Shown here piece by piece: positions 10,818 to 19,760 of a stretch of DNA of 64,000 nucleotides (position 1 is the first letter of the stretch; every line of letters starts with the position of its first letter). The stretch covers positions 12,510,717 to 12,574,716 of the forward strand of contig OY727098.1 of NCBI GenBank assembly GCA_963402885.1. The letters run 5' to 3'. The stretch is from Antedon bifida (lineage: Eukaryota; Echinodermata; Crinoidea; Comatulida; Antedonidae). Below the pieces are notes generated by a model. The model ran no database searches. It saw only the letters and a list, made by a program, of their open reading frames with translations, and was not told where the DNA came from. The position numbers and the translations under genes were made by a program.

Positions 10818-11018
10818 CTATGGTGTATTACCAAAGCTTGATAGCCTACAGTATATTGGAGTTTAGAAAGAATTGTGTTAAAACCTACACTGGTATCCAA
10901 TATAGAGATGCAAGGCTGAACCTCAAATGGATGGTTCTCCATAGCATCAGCCGTAAACGTATACTCATTGTGCTTTGGGTCACTAGATGCCTCTTCTTCA
11001 GCTTGCTTCTCAGAATAC
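10818..11018 (-). pseudogene. PKHD1L1-like: Fibrocystin-L-like exon, YSEKQ segment (unit A)
   Basis: 201 nt, acceptor ttcacag at 11019, donor GTTTGA at 10816. Reads YSEKQAEEEASSDPKHNEYT and includes VQPCISILDTSV. Its end phase (2) joins correctly to the next exon at 10757, giving VIHHR-LKLCKIW. Open in copies 1 and 2. In unit B the matching exon (21369-21578) carries an internal rearrangement. Confidence 0.6.
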
Positions 11019-11198
11019 CTGTGAACCAATTAGTTATGTTGGTTTGTAATGATATAGGCATTATGGTTATGTTTGTTGCACGCCACACATGAGAATACAA
11101 TTTAAGACTTTGGACAAGACGATACAAGCCAGTTCTATACTACAGTAACTCTACAGAAAACTCTACTTCAACTCATTACTTCTTAAAATGTGACTTAC

Positions 11199-11395
11199 GT
11201 TTCATTGCCTGTACTTGGACCTCCTGTTGTATTTGTTGCTCTCACACCCCTTGTTGGGTCTTCGGCTGGGGGAGAAGGATCGGTCATTGCTAATAACCTC
11301 AACTTCAAGACTCTCGTACAAAGTACCGGTTTGTGCTGCATTAACAATTTCTGCTTGAAGGTTAACTAACTCATCATGTTCAAGGGTTGAATTGC
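11199..11395 (-). pseudogene. PKHD1L1-like: Fibrocystin-L-like exon, NSTLEHDEL segment (unit A)
   Basis: 197 nt between acceptor (ccttacag) and donor GTAAGT. First part reads NSTLEHDELVNLQAEIVNAA and on to LYESLEVEVIS. A second frame then carries a proline-rich stretch, MTDPSPPAEDPTRGVRATN. Family members continue through a proline-containing linker here, so a one-base frameshift at the VIS/MTD junction is likely. The same base pattern is present in all three units. Confidence 0.6.
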
Positions 11396-11550
11396 CTGTA
11401 AGGAAAAAATATTAATTATTGTTTAGATGTTAAAAGAATAGGTAATTAAATAAAATTCAACTCATTTCTAAACATATGAAACTGAAAAAAGAAGAAATCT
11501 GGATAGATTATGTGATACTTTAATATGGTTAAAGAAAGCTATTTACTTAT

Positions 11551-13005
11551 TATATATACCAAACTGGCAAGATTGTTAACAAGATCTTCTTCATAGAAAA
11601 CATCAACAGGAGCCACACCAAAGTCAACCATTATAACCGGTGTAGTGATGATGTCAATTGGGTCACTACCACGTATAAGTATCCAAAGAGTCTGCCAATC
11701 GCGATCAAAATAGTTCTCGCCATAAATGCTGGAGTCAGGAGTTGGCATGAACTGATCGTTTGGATCTTCTGGAACCCATATTTCTCTTTCTATTAATGGC
11801 AATGATGTCGAAAGAGTTGACAATTTTAAATATCTTGGACTTACATTTGATTCACTTATGTCATGGAAACAGCATGTTGAACAAGTAGCTTCTAGAGTAT
11901 CACAACGTATCGGTATTATTCGTAGATTAAGATATTATATTCCAAATTTTGCTTTAAGACTACTTGCTAATGCAATAGTATTACCTTGTTTTGATTACTG
12001 TAGTAATGTTTGGTCAAATTGTAACTTAGAACTTGTTAATCGTCTTCAAGTACTTCAAAATAGAGTAGCTAGAATCATTCTTTATGCTGATATGTACACC
12101 CCTATAACAGAATTGATGTCCTCACTAAAATGGAAGAGTGTCCATGACAGATGGGAAAATGATTTATTAATTATGCTATTTAAATGCCTACAGGGTTTAG
12201 CACCATCTTATTTAACAAATCTATTCAAATTTATGGACACTTTTCACACAAAAAATACAAGAAGTCAATCAACAAAAACTCTAAATGTTCCAGCATGGAA
12301 CAATATTTATGGAAAGAGAATGTTTAATTATAGAGCATCAACCTTATGGAATAATCTTCCTGTACATATCCGTAAAAATTATGAGACACTTAGTCAAGTT
12401 GAATTTAAACATCTTGTATAACTTCTATTGTACATAGTTTTAATATAGCTTTTACTTTTATTTTTCTTGTATTTTTTTTCCAAATCTGGACCTCTTGGGA
12501 GACCAGTACTTGTGTATTGAAAGAGCTATTCCAGAATAAAGAAAGATTTGTATTGTATTGTATTGTATTGTATATGAACATATCTCCATCCAGCTGCCCG
12601 TTATTTGACATGACATAGTGACCTTGATGGTACACATCTAAGCGTTGAGGATTGGCATACCAGATGCCGACAACTATTTTCTGATCTGGCTGTGTTCAGG
12701 AAATGAAGTCATAACGTTTGAGGATTCGTTGAACTCTCATATACATTTCATAAGTCTCTCCAATTGCAACGATAGACATAAATGTGCTGATGCGCTCTTG
12801 ACATGTGTACCCATGACACCAGCCGTGATCTTGTGGTCCATTGATCAAATCAACATAACCGTTAGACTTAATGACGATTGGTGAAGACGTCGTAATTCTG
12901 TGTCAGGATCAAGACTTTCAATAATCAACATAGCGTAATCATAGTCATAGCATTCAAAAGCCTGCCAAGATTCATGCCATATGCAGTCTTCTGTACCAAT
13001 GATAC
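11551..13005 (-). pseudogene. PKHD1L1-like: Fibrocystin-L-like long exon split by a LINE (unit A)
   Basis: The exon starts at 13005 after acceptor cattaag and reads GIIGTEDCIWHESWQAFECY through the ESLDPDT, NGPQDHGWC and NPQRLDVYHQ motifs. It then stops at 12573, where a truncated LINE (11781-12572) is inserted. It resumes at 11780 with IWVPEDPNDQF, GENYFDRDWQTLW and VNNLASLVYI, ending at a GTAAAT donor at 11550. Removing the insert restores the join seen in unit B (ccatatgaacatatc). Frameshifts near 12884 and 12690 also break it. Confidence 0.75.
11781..12572 (+). mobile_element. 5'-truncated non-LTR retrotransposon (LINE) 3' end
   Basis: An open frame (about 11783-12421) encodes the C-terminal part of a LINE reverse transcriptase polyprotein: FKYLGLTFDSLMSWKQHVEQ, then SQRIGIIRRLRYYIPNF, FDYCSNVWSNCN and LQVLQNRVARIIL, ending WNNLPVHIRKNYETLSQVEF. 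This resembles Jockey/Rex1/CR1-group proteins after the RT core. A 3' UTR with 'ccagaataaagaaag' follows and ends in (TATTG)n at 12551-12572. Endonuclease and RT core are missing. It lies antisense to, and inside, the fibrocystin-L-like exon. Unit B retains the empty site at about 22245. Confidence 0.85.
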
Positions 13006-13216
13006 CTTAATGAAAAGAGCAGATTATATAAAAGATCACAGCTACAACACAGTGATTCTCCTACTCCTCAAAAAAGGGATGCCACAATAAAATTGCGTGC
13101 CCAGTCTCGGTGAATGGACTGGTCTTGTTTCAAGAGTGCAACTTTAATAGGAGGAAAGATTTAGGGAAGAATCACAGTTCAAAAGCTAAAATTCAACATT
13201 AAAGCAGACAACCAAC

Positions 13217-13407
13217 CTTTATGTGGACATTTTTCATCATAAGGAATTTTAAGTCCACGTCTCGGATCTCTATCCCACTCGTATGGAGAATCAGGAATAA
13301 CATAACCAGGCCGTGATCCTCCTAGAATTTCACCATCTTCATCTCTGATCATTGCTTTCTTAAATGCATCACAATCCATCTCCACGCAATCAGAAAGATT
13401 AACTTTA
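13217..13407 (-). pseudogene. PKHD1L1-like: Fibrocystin-L-like exon, MDCD segment (unit A)
   Basis: 191 nt from acceptor atcttaacag (13408-13417) to donor GTTGGT at 13216. Reads KVNLSDCVEMDCDAFKKAMI, then DEDGEILGG, YEWDRDPRRG and EKCPHKG, all characteristic family positions (compare CVDMVCDAKRK...RDIDGSFLG and APHKGIIRD in vertebrate fibrocystin-L). The frame is open. The Gypsy 5' LTR begins 21 bp upstream of this exon in transcript sense, so the branch-point region has been replaced. Confidence 0.78.
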
Positions 13408-13423
13408 CTGTTAAGATTAAATG

Positions 13424-13428
13424 AAAAG
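13424..13428 (+). repeat. Target-site duplication (left), aaaag
   Basis: aaaag at 13424-13428 matches aaaag at 19302-19306 directly after the 3' LTR. The uninterrupted sequence 'aaatgaaaagtattgtagg' is present in unit B near 23535-23553. Confidence 0.93.
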
Positions 13429-13738
13429 TGTAATGTATTGAACTTGATTAATATTACTTGCTACCAATTATTTAAACTTCCTTTACCTGTTACCATATAT
13501 ATTATGTTAACCCACTTCTATATAACCCTGGCTACTTAATGGTCACTAATGGCTAAAGTAGACCCTCTGCTTAGACCACTAACCATTCCACCTTGACAGA
13601 TTAATTACCCATTACCGATATTGTTATTATAATATATAGTAAATGTAGAATAAAGAATAAACACTTCAGTGCTAGCTTTCAACTATAACAGAACTTGTCT
13701 CTCTCTCACCTATTTGTATTGTAAATCGGTACATTACA
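13429..13738 (+). repeat. 5' LTR of Gypsy copy 1
   Basis: 310 bp beginning TGTAATG and ending CATTACA (7 bp inverted ends). Contains 'aataaagaataaac' near its 3' part, a plausible polyadenylation signal. It differs from the 3' LTR at a handful of positions by eye. Confidence 0.95.
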
Positions 13739-13744
13739 CTACAG

Positions 13745-13760
13745 TGGCGACGAGAATGGC
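13745..13760 (+). promoter_or_regulatory. Primer-binding site, tRNA-Ser(GCU)-like
   Basis: TGGCGACGAG starts 6 bp after the 5' LTR. It is complementary to the CTCGTCG-CCA 3' end that I recall for animal tRNA-Ser(GCU). Match is 10 bases before it diverges. Confidence 0.6.
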
Positions 13761-13832
13761 CCTTATTGGCAAAATTGAAGAATTTATTGAAGGAAGGGAA
13801 GATTGGTCACAGTTTGTTGAGCGTTTAAACTT
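13756..13832 (+). pseudogene. gag: Gypsy gag N-terminus (interrupted)
   Basis: ATG at 13756 starts MALIGKIEEFIEGREDWSQF, typical of the opening of Gypsy gag. After ERLN the frame runs into an inserted LINE fragment. The gag sense resumes at 14489 with YFKAKEITTEEKKQATLL. Confidence 0.75.
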
Positions 13833-14483
13833 TAGACTAGAGTCTGAGGAAGAAGAAGAACAACAGGAAACTGATTGGCGGTACGTTGTCAATAACCAGA
13901 GGCTCTACGCAATAACCAACACGATATTCTACCAACAACAGCAATCTAACTGGATTTCACACTGTATTCGGAGACAGAACTATGATCCCTGCGAAGTTCT
14001 TACATTTTATGACCAAAAAAGTAAATTGATAGGAAGACCGAGCCCAAGTATACTTCAGAGAACTATAAACGCTAGTCAACTAGACCGAGAAGACTATAAG
14101 GAAGTGCTTCCAGCATCTTTTATAGAAGACAATAACTACTATGTCCAGTAGTCATTAAGTTGATTAAGTTATGTCTTGATGTTTAATTTTAATTTTAAAT
14201 GTAAATAGGTTGGGTAATCATCAGGAATAGTCCTGAACAGGGAGATGAGCGCCCCTGCCCACCGATGAGTTTCGGGATCCCTTTGACCCGGAGGGAGAGT
14301 ACCCGTCAGGGTTACAGGTCCCAGGTTTTTAGTTGTTTTTAAAATTAATTAGTGTTCCATGACCTTCTCATCAAAATTAACGTCTCTCATAAAATTAAGA
14401 AAAGTTGTGCTATGTCAACATAATGTCAATGACGGCGAAATGTCCCCAATATTGGGGATAGCTATGAAAACAAATAAGTAAGT
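13833..14483 (+). mobile_element. LINE 3' fragment with (TAAG)n tail inserted in gag
   Basis: Insertion bounded by aactt at 13828-13832 and 14484-14488. It carries about 100 codons resembling the extreme C-terminus of a LINE polyprotein (WISHCIRRQNYDP, LIGRPSPSILQRT). A 3' UTR follows with 'ccccaatattgggg' and ends 'aataagtaagtaa'. The tail has one more TAAG unit in copy 2. The clade is not assigned. Confidence 0.8.
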
Positions 14484-14488
14484 AACTT

Positions 14489-14990
14489 GTATTTCAAGGC
14501 AAAAGAAATTACTACAGAGGAGAAGAAACAAGCAACACTGTTAACAGTTATTGGCCCATCATCTTATAAGCTTTTACGAAATTTGGTTACACCAGAAAAA
14601 CCCAAGGATAAAACATTCGATGAGCTGGTAACAGCTATGAATGGGCATCACAGTCCAGTGCCTAGTGAAATTGTACAGCGATACAAATTCAACTCACGCT
14701 TTCGACGTGATAATGAAACAGTGCCTGAATTTATGGCATCGCTTCGATCGATGGCAGAATTCTGTAACTTTGGAGCCTCGCTCAATACAATGTTACGAGA
14801 TCGTCTAGTTTTTGGCGTCCGTAATCACGGAATTTGGTCTTTTGGCAGAAAAAGCACTGACACTGGAAAAAGCTGTTGAAATTGCAACTAGCATCGAAAC
14901 TGCAACAAGAAATGTAAGAGATCTGGCGCAGCCAACCTCTGCAGCTGCAGTTGAAAATGTAAACAAAATTGCTTACAAAAAGAAGTCAAA
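14489..14990 (+). pseudogene. gag: Gypsy gag capsid region
   Basis: Reads TVIGPSSYKLLRNLVTPEKP, RYKFNSRFRRDNETVPEFMA and LNTMLRDRLVFGVRN, the conserved capsid block of Gypsy gag. A frameshift near 14830 moves the frame, after which LLAEKALTLEKAVEIATSIE continues. It ends in a lysine-rich stretch where the tandem repeat has entered. Confidence 0.85.
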
Positions 14991-15318
14991 ATTTACGGAA
15001 TTGTTCAAAAAATGTCCAAAATTTCCACTTTTTAAACTTCAAGAATTATGCTATAATATTGCCATTTATGCACATATATTATGGTAACATCATCTTATAA
15101 AGCCATATAATAACTAGTTGTGTAAAAAAATAAAAAGGTCTAAATTTTGACATTTTTCGAAAAATTCACTGCGGGGGACCAAAGGAATTTTTTAGAAAAA
15201 TTGCCAAATTTTCTTCTTTTTAAAATTCAATAAGTATGCTATAATATTGCAATTTATGCACATATATTGTGTTAACATAATCTTATGAAGCCATAAAAAC
15301 TAGTTATGTCAAATACAA
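14985..15318 (+). repeat. 187 bp tandem repeat within gag, about 2 units
   Basis: Two units, each with 'ttatgctataatattgc', 'atttatgcacatatat', 'ggtctaaattttgac' and 'cactgcgggggacc'-type blocks. They separate the gag lysine stretch from the CCHC knuckles. The edges carry 'aagaagtc' on both sides (14984 and 15323), so it behaves as an insert in the gag frame. Copy 2 has about four units. Confidence 0.85.
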
Positions 15319-16055
15319 ATAAGAAGTCGAAACCATGTTTTCGCTGTGGAAAGAATAACCATTTGCCAGACAAATGTTATTTTAAGCAAACAACTTGCCA
15401 TTATTGTAACAAGGTAGGACACATTCAATCTGTTTGTCTTAGCAAAAAGAAGGGGAAGCCCCAAACAGTTAAAAATGTTGTGGCAGATGAGCCAAGCGAT
15501 GAACCAAGCAACATAGCTACAGAAATGTATGAAGAATTATTTGGAATAAAGACCACGTCTAGTCCTCCACCTATGAAAGTTAAGATACTGTTAGATGGTT
15601 TGGATACTGAAATGGAAATTGACACAGGAGCCTCGGTATCAATAATGTCGCAGACGAAATTTAGGCAATTATGGCCTGAAAGAAAACTTGAACCATCGTC
15701 AGTTAAGCTACGTACGTACACTGGACAAATAATGGATGTTTTGGGTAAAATTAATGCTGAAGTTACATACCAGAGTACTACTACAATATTATCGTTAACG
15801 ATTGTGCGAACAGATGGACCTACCCTAATTGGTCAAGACTGGCTTCAGTTTATAAAGTTGGACTGGCAACAAACCAAGGTAATAAACCAATTAGATTTAA
15901 GTTCACTGCTTGGTAAATACCAAGAAATATTTAAAGATGAACTAGGTACCCTTAAGGGTACTGAAGCAAAAATGTATGTTGATAAAGAGACAATGCCAAA
16001 ATTTTGCAAAGCCAGAAATGTTCCGTATGCTTTGCGACAGAAAGTAGATGACTAA
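15306..16055 (+). pseudogene. gag-pol: Gypsy nucleocapsid, protease and RT start
   Basis: Two zinc knuckles, CFRCGKNNHLPDKC and CHYCNKVGHIQSVC, both C-x2-C-x4-H-x4-C, are followed by an aspartic protease with the active-site motif IDTGASVS and a later LIGQDWLQF. The frame then enters the linker to reverse transcriptase (NVPYALRQKVDD) and hits TAA at 16053. Both knuckles are complete, and fusion of gag and pol in one frame is seen in several Gypsy lineages. Confidence 0.92.
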
Positions 16056-16722
16056 CTTGATCGCTTACAACGAGAAGGCATTATTGAACCTATACAGTTT
16101 TCAGACTGGGCTGCACCAATAGTTCCGGTACTTAAGGCAGATAAATCTACCATTAGGATCTGTGGTGACTACAAAATACTGTAAATAAAGCAGCCAAAGT
16201 TGATCAGTATCCTTTGCCCCGAAGAAAAATTTACTAAATTGGACATATGTCACAAGCGTACCAACAATTACTCTTGGATAAAGATTCTCGAAAATATGTT
16301 GTAATCAACACTCAAAAGGGACTTTACAATATACACGGTTGCCGTTTGGAGTCTCTTCAGCACCAGCGATTTTCCAGCGTGTCATGGAAGGACTATTACA
16401 AGGAATTAAAGGTGTTACAGTATACCTGGACGATATATTAATTACAGGAAAGAATGACTTTGAGCATTTCGAAACTCTTGAAACCGTCCTAAAGCGACTG
16501 GCAGATGCTGGACTTCGTCTAAAAAAGAGTAAGTGTGTTTTTATGGTTAAATCTGTTGGTTATTTGGGACACCTGATCGACAAAGAGGGATTGCATCCCA
16601 CAAACGCCAAAGTGAGAGCAATTAAAGATGCTCCAGCGTCTCAAAACTTGACAGAACTGAGAGCTTATTTGGGATTATTATCTTATTATGAAGTTTTTAC
16701 CAAACTTATCCAACACACTTAA
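16056..16722 (+). pseudogene. pol: Gypsy reverse transcriptase (frameshifted)
   Basis: Continues after the stop with [12 protein letters not shown] and [12 protein letters not shown]. Two frame breaks follow, around the CGDYK motif (16160-16240) and near 16330. The remainder is open: MPFGVSSAPAIFQRVMEGLL, the catalytic VYLDD (YLDD at 16423-16434), LRLKKSKCVF, and SVGYLGHLIDKEG. Order and spacing match Gypsy RT. Confidence 0.92.
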
Positions 16723-16808
16723 TTGCTCTGTTATATGCCTTACTTCGTAAGGATAAAGCTTGGAACTGGACAAATTTAGAACAATCTACTTTTGATAAAT
16801 CAAAGGAA

Positions 16809-17492
16809 TTGCTACTTTCCTGCAGAGTACTTGCACATTATGATCCAAAAAAGGAAATAATATTATCGTGTGATGCATCTCAATATGGAATTGGGGCTGT
16901 GTTAGCACATCGACAAAGTGACGGTACAGAAATACCAATCGCATTTGCATCTAGAACACTTGCAGAAGCGGAAGAAAAGTATTCGCAAATTGAGAAAGAA
17001 GGTTTGGCATGCGTTTTCGGAGTAACGCGATTTCAGTCTTACATTTATGGTAGACATTTCACATTGGTAACAGACCATAAGCCATTGCTGGGTCTTATTA
17101 ATGAGGACAGACTTGTGCCTAGCCAAGCATCAGCTAGAATCCAACGTTGGGCACTGAAATTAGGTACATACAAATATACATTAAGACTCAAACTGACAAA
17201 GTCCCATGCCAATGCGGATGCCTTAAGCAGATTACCATTGCCAGGAAAACCAGAATCAATTCCACAACCTGCCGAAACTGTTCTATTGATGAAGCCAATG
17301 AACCAATCTCCAGTTTCCACAGCAGATATTAAAGGTTGGACGGTTAAAGATCCAACACTTTCTCGAGTTCTTTACTACATTGAAAAGGGTTGGCCCAATA
17401 CTAATCCAAAAATTGAAAACTTGCAACCATATTGGATGGATCTGACAAAGAGAACTCTCTACACAAGATGGATGTATTTTGTGGGGAAATAA
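16809..17492 (+). pseudogene. pol: Gypsy RNase H domain and pol connector
   Basis: RNase H of the Gypsy type: LSCDASQYGIGAVL, FASRTLAEAEEKYSQIEKE, TDHKPLLGL and SHANADALSRLP. The linker to integrase follows. The frame ends in TAA just before the integrase zinc finger, and the integrase continues in the neighbouring frame, so at least one frameshift lies near 17480. Confidence 0.92.
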
Positions 17493-18445
17493 AATTGTTG
17501 TTCCACAGCCTGGTAGAAAACAGTTGCTACAAGCACTACATAACGGTCATACTGGAATTGTCAGAATGAAAAGTTTTGCTCAGGATTCGTTATGGTGGCC
17601 TAATATGGACAAAGACATATCAAAGCAGTGCGATACATGCCAATCCAATCAAACTTTACCACCTAAAGCACCATTGCACCCATGGAATTGGCCAAATAGA
17701 CCATGGTCACGATTACATATCGACTATGCTGGACCATTTATTGGAAAAATGTTTTTAATACGATGCATACTCAAAATGGCTTGAGGTAATTCCGGTAAAT
17801 TCCTCAACGACAAATACCACAGTGGATAAGCTCAGGCTTATATTTGCATCGCATGGATTGCCAGATAAAATAGTATCCGACAATGGAACATGTTTCACCA
17901 GTGATGAATTTCATACATTCGTAAAGCGAAATGGAATAAGACATTCTTTAACAGCCCCATATCACCCATCATCGAATGGTCTTGCGGAACGTGCTGTACG
18001 CACATTTAAAGAAACAATGAAACGTATGAAAGATGGATATATCGAAACAAAAGTCGCAAGATTCTTATGTTGTAATTTGTATGTTCTTGTTATCAGTTTC
18101 TTGTTTTTAGGACCCAAGTGGAAATAAGTTTTTAACTTTTCTTGGCATTCCTTGTAATCAAGGCCTGTTTTTTCCGTGCAATTGTTTTTCTATTTTCTAT
18201 GTATTATATTTTATTGTTTTTTAACCTTGATTACCAAATAAAGTTAAAAAAAAAAACAATTCAAGATTCCTATTTAAATATAGAAATACACCTCATAGCA
18301 CAACTGGCAAAACACCAGCAGAATTACTGAATGGCCGAAAATTGAAAACGCATTTTGATCTTTTACACCCTTATCAAGCAGATCGCGTTATCACTCAACT
18401 TGAAAAACAGAAATTAGCCCATGATCGTCATGCAAAGAACGCACT
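17479..18445 (+). pseudogene. pol: Gypsy integrase, interrupted
   Basis: HHCC zinc finger (ALHNGHTGIVRMKSF...ISKQCDTC), then the catalytic core: HIDYAGPF, IVSDNGTCFTSDEF and SSNGLAERAVRTFKE, with the DDE glutamate at 17987-17989. A frameshift occurs near 17784. After KVARFL a 193 bp poly(A) insert intervenes, then the protein sense resumes (KYRNTPHSTTGKTPAELLNG) to about 18445. The DDE glutamate is intact here but changed in copy 2. Confidence 0.9.
18069..18261 (+). mobile_element. Poly(A) retroposon inserted in integrase
   Basis: Flanked by imperfect 12 bp direct repeats (caagattcttat at 18057-18068, caagattcctat at 18262-18273). It ends 'aataaagtt' plus 11 A, the hallmark of L1-type retroposition of a polyadenylated RNA. 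An internal inverted pair (ttgtaatcaagg and ccttgattacca) is present. The source transcript was not recognised. Removing it restores the integrase reading ARFL-FKYRNTP. Confidence 0.85.
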
Positions 18446-18451
18446 TTTGTA

Positions 18452-18800
18452 GAAGGAGAGTAGGTGTATATAAAGAACTTTAGAGGACAAAATCTGAAAT
18501 GGTTACCCGGAACAATAATATTAAAATCCGGTCGCATCTCATTCAAGATAAAACTAGAAGATGGACGAGTTTGTCGTCGTCATGCCGACCATATCAGGAA
18601 GCGTTATAGGCCTGTTCAAACTCAGGATAAACAGCTTACAAACAAAGATGATCCTCCACAAATACCTCCAATGCTCATTAATCCAAATCTGAACAGTGGA
18701 AACATCACAATCGACTGTCGAAGCACAGTCTATTACTGCTCAGCGAAGAGTATACCTTACTCGCGATAGAAAACCGCCGGAAAGATATGGACATTTTTAA
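18452..18800 (+). pseudogene. pol: Gypsy pol C-terminal tail
   Basis: Frame beginning YIKNFRGQNLKWLPGTIILK and continuing SGRISFKIKLEDGRVCRRHA, matching the C-terminal tail after Gypsy integrase (a V-x-V-x2-F...W..G.I......Y.V.L.DG...RRH..H-type pattern). It ends near 18769. A short noncoding stretch leads to the polypurine tract. Confidence 0.8.
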
Positions 18801-18977
18801 TAACTGAAATATAGAAACTTTTATGGACATTATTACTGGACAATTTAAAATGTTGATCTTATATTTTACTTTATACAGTGCATTATACCATATACATTTA
18901 AAGTGTTATTAAACCATAACTTAGTACAGTGCTGCTTTGATTCAATTATAAATAAATAGCTTAGAATTGTTTATAAT

Positions 18978-18990
18978 AGAAGGGAGGGAA
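18978..18990 (+). promoter_or_regulatory. Polypurine tract
   Basis: agaagggagggaa immediately before the 3' LTR, the plus-strand primer site of LTR retroelements. Confidence 0.9.
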
Positions 18991-19301
18991 TGTAATGTAT
19001 TGAACTTGATTAATATTACTTGCTACCAATTATTTATACTTCCTTCACCTGTTACCATATATATTATGTTAACCCACTTCTATATAACCCTGGCTACTTA
19101 ATGGTCACTAATGGCTAAAGTAGACCCCTCTGCTGAGACCACTAAACATTCCACCTTGACAGATTAATTACCCATTACCGATATTGTTATTATAATATAT
19201 AGTAAATGTAGAATAAAGAATAAACACTTCAGTGCTAGCTTTCAACTATAACAGAACTTGTCTCTCTCTCACTTATTTGTATTGTAAATCGGTACATTAC
19301 A
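18991..19301 (+). repeat. 3' LTR of Gypsy copy 1
   Basis: 311 bp, TGTAATG to CATTACA. Variants that separate it from the 5' LTR (ttatactt versus ttaaactt; cccctctgctgag versus ccctctgcttag) are shared by the copy 2 LTR pair. Confidence 0.95.
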
Positions 19302-19760
19302 AAAAGTATTGTAGGTAAGTGTACTAGGTTGATGAAAATAATGCAACTAGCAAGTAAGGATACACAATGATTTACATTTACGTAACTTGGATAAATGCAA
19401 GTGGTCCGTAGATATATAGGATAAATACTATTAGTACTTACCCTAAATTAGGTATATGTATTTAAACCCTGTTCTTGTTATTTTAATCAGAATTTATAAA
19501 TTACGTGACTGATTACACAATGGAATGGCATTATCAGTACACGTTAAGAAAAAGAAGGTAGAAGAGTAAGAAAGTCCTTTGACAAATTTCCTTATGAAAG
19601 TCAAGTATGCATATATAATATCTATACATTGATTTTATTTGACAGAATGCAAAATATAGTTCCCCAAACTGACAAAATAATAACATTTGATGTTCCTTTA
19701 TCGAAGTATTTTAACACAACCTGTGTTATTATAATGTATTATTCTGGTCCTCAATCTTTA
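19302..19760. other. Intron-like remnant; exon-bearing block deleted
   Basis: Matches 49374-50496 of copy 2 and 23535-24285 of unit B, except that about 664 bp is absent at 19478. The missing block holds the CAPC exon of the fibrocystin-L-like gene in copy 2. Confidence 0.7.

Larger units (their letters stand above)
10494..13407 (-). pseudogene. PKHD1L1-like: Fibrocystin-L (PKHD1L1)-like 3' gene fragment, unit A
   Basis: Minus-strand exons in the order and content of the C-terminal ectodomain of fibrocystin-L, a large single-pass membrane protein with G8 domains and parallel beta-helix repeats. Exons: 13217-13407, 12573-13005 continuing at 11551-11780, 11199-11395, 10818-11018, 10494-10757. 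Family signatures seen include DCVEMDCDAFKKAMIRD, YDYDYAMLIIESLDPDT, NGYVDLINGPQDHGWC, GENYFDRDWQTLW and WANFTDLAINLSGSG. The copy is broken: a LINE sits inside the second exon, a one-base loss follows SLDPDT, and a TGA plus a two-base loss lie before DQKIVVGIWYANPQRL. No upstream G8 region is in the window. Family assignment rests on recall of vertebrate PKHD1L1, not on a search. Confidence 0.8.
13429..19301 (+). mobile_element. Ty3/Gypsy LTR retrotransposon, copy 1 (5873 bp, defective)
   Basis: LTRs of 310-311 bp with TG...CA ends, a 5 bp target duplication, a primer-binding site, gag with two CCHC knuckles, protease, reverse transcriptase (YLDD), RNase H and integrase (HHCC, D,D,E) in Gypsy order, and a polypurine tract. 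The coding region is broken by frameshifts, a stop just before the RT domain (VDD-stop), and three insertions: a LINE 3' fragment in gag, a 187 bp tandem repeat in gag and a poly(A) retroposon in integrase. The primer-site match to tRNA-Ser(GCU) suggests a Mag/SURL-type lineage, which I infer only. The same insertion is in copy 2 with the same target duplication. Confidence 0.95.

Noticed and set aside
10820-11127. Plus-strand frames over the fibrocystin-L-like exons
   Set aside because: Antisense shadows of the recognised minus-strand exons, with no splice or family support.
12645-12884. 79-codon plus-strand frame (and 42343-42582)
   Set aside because: Antisense shadow of the NGPQDHGWC exon.
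15425-15721. Minus-strand 98-codon frame in the Gypsy element (and 45497-45793)
   Set aside because: Antisense to the protease-coding region; no domain.
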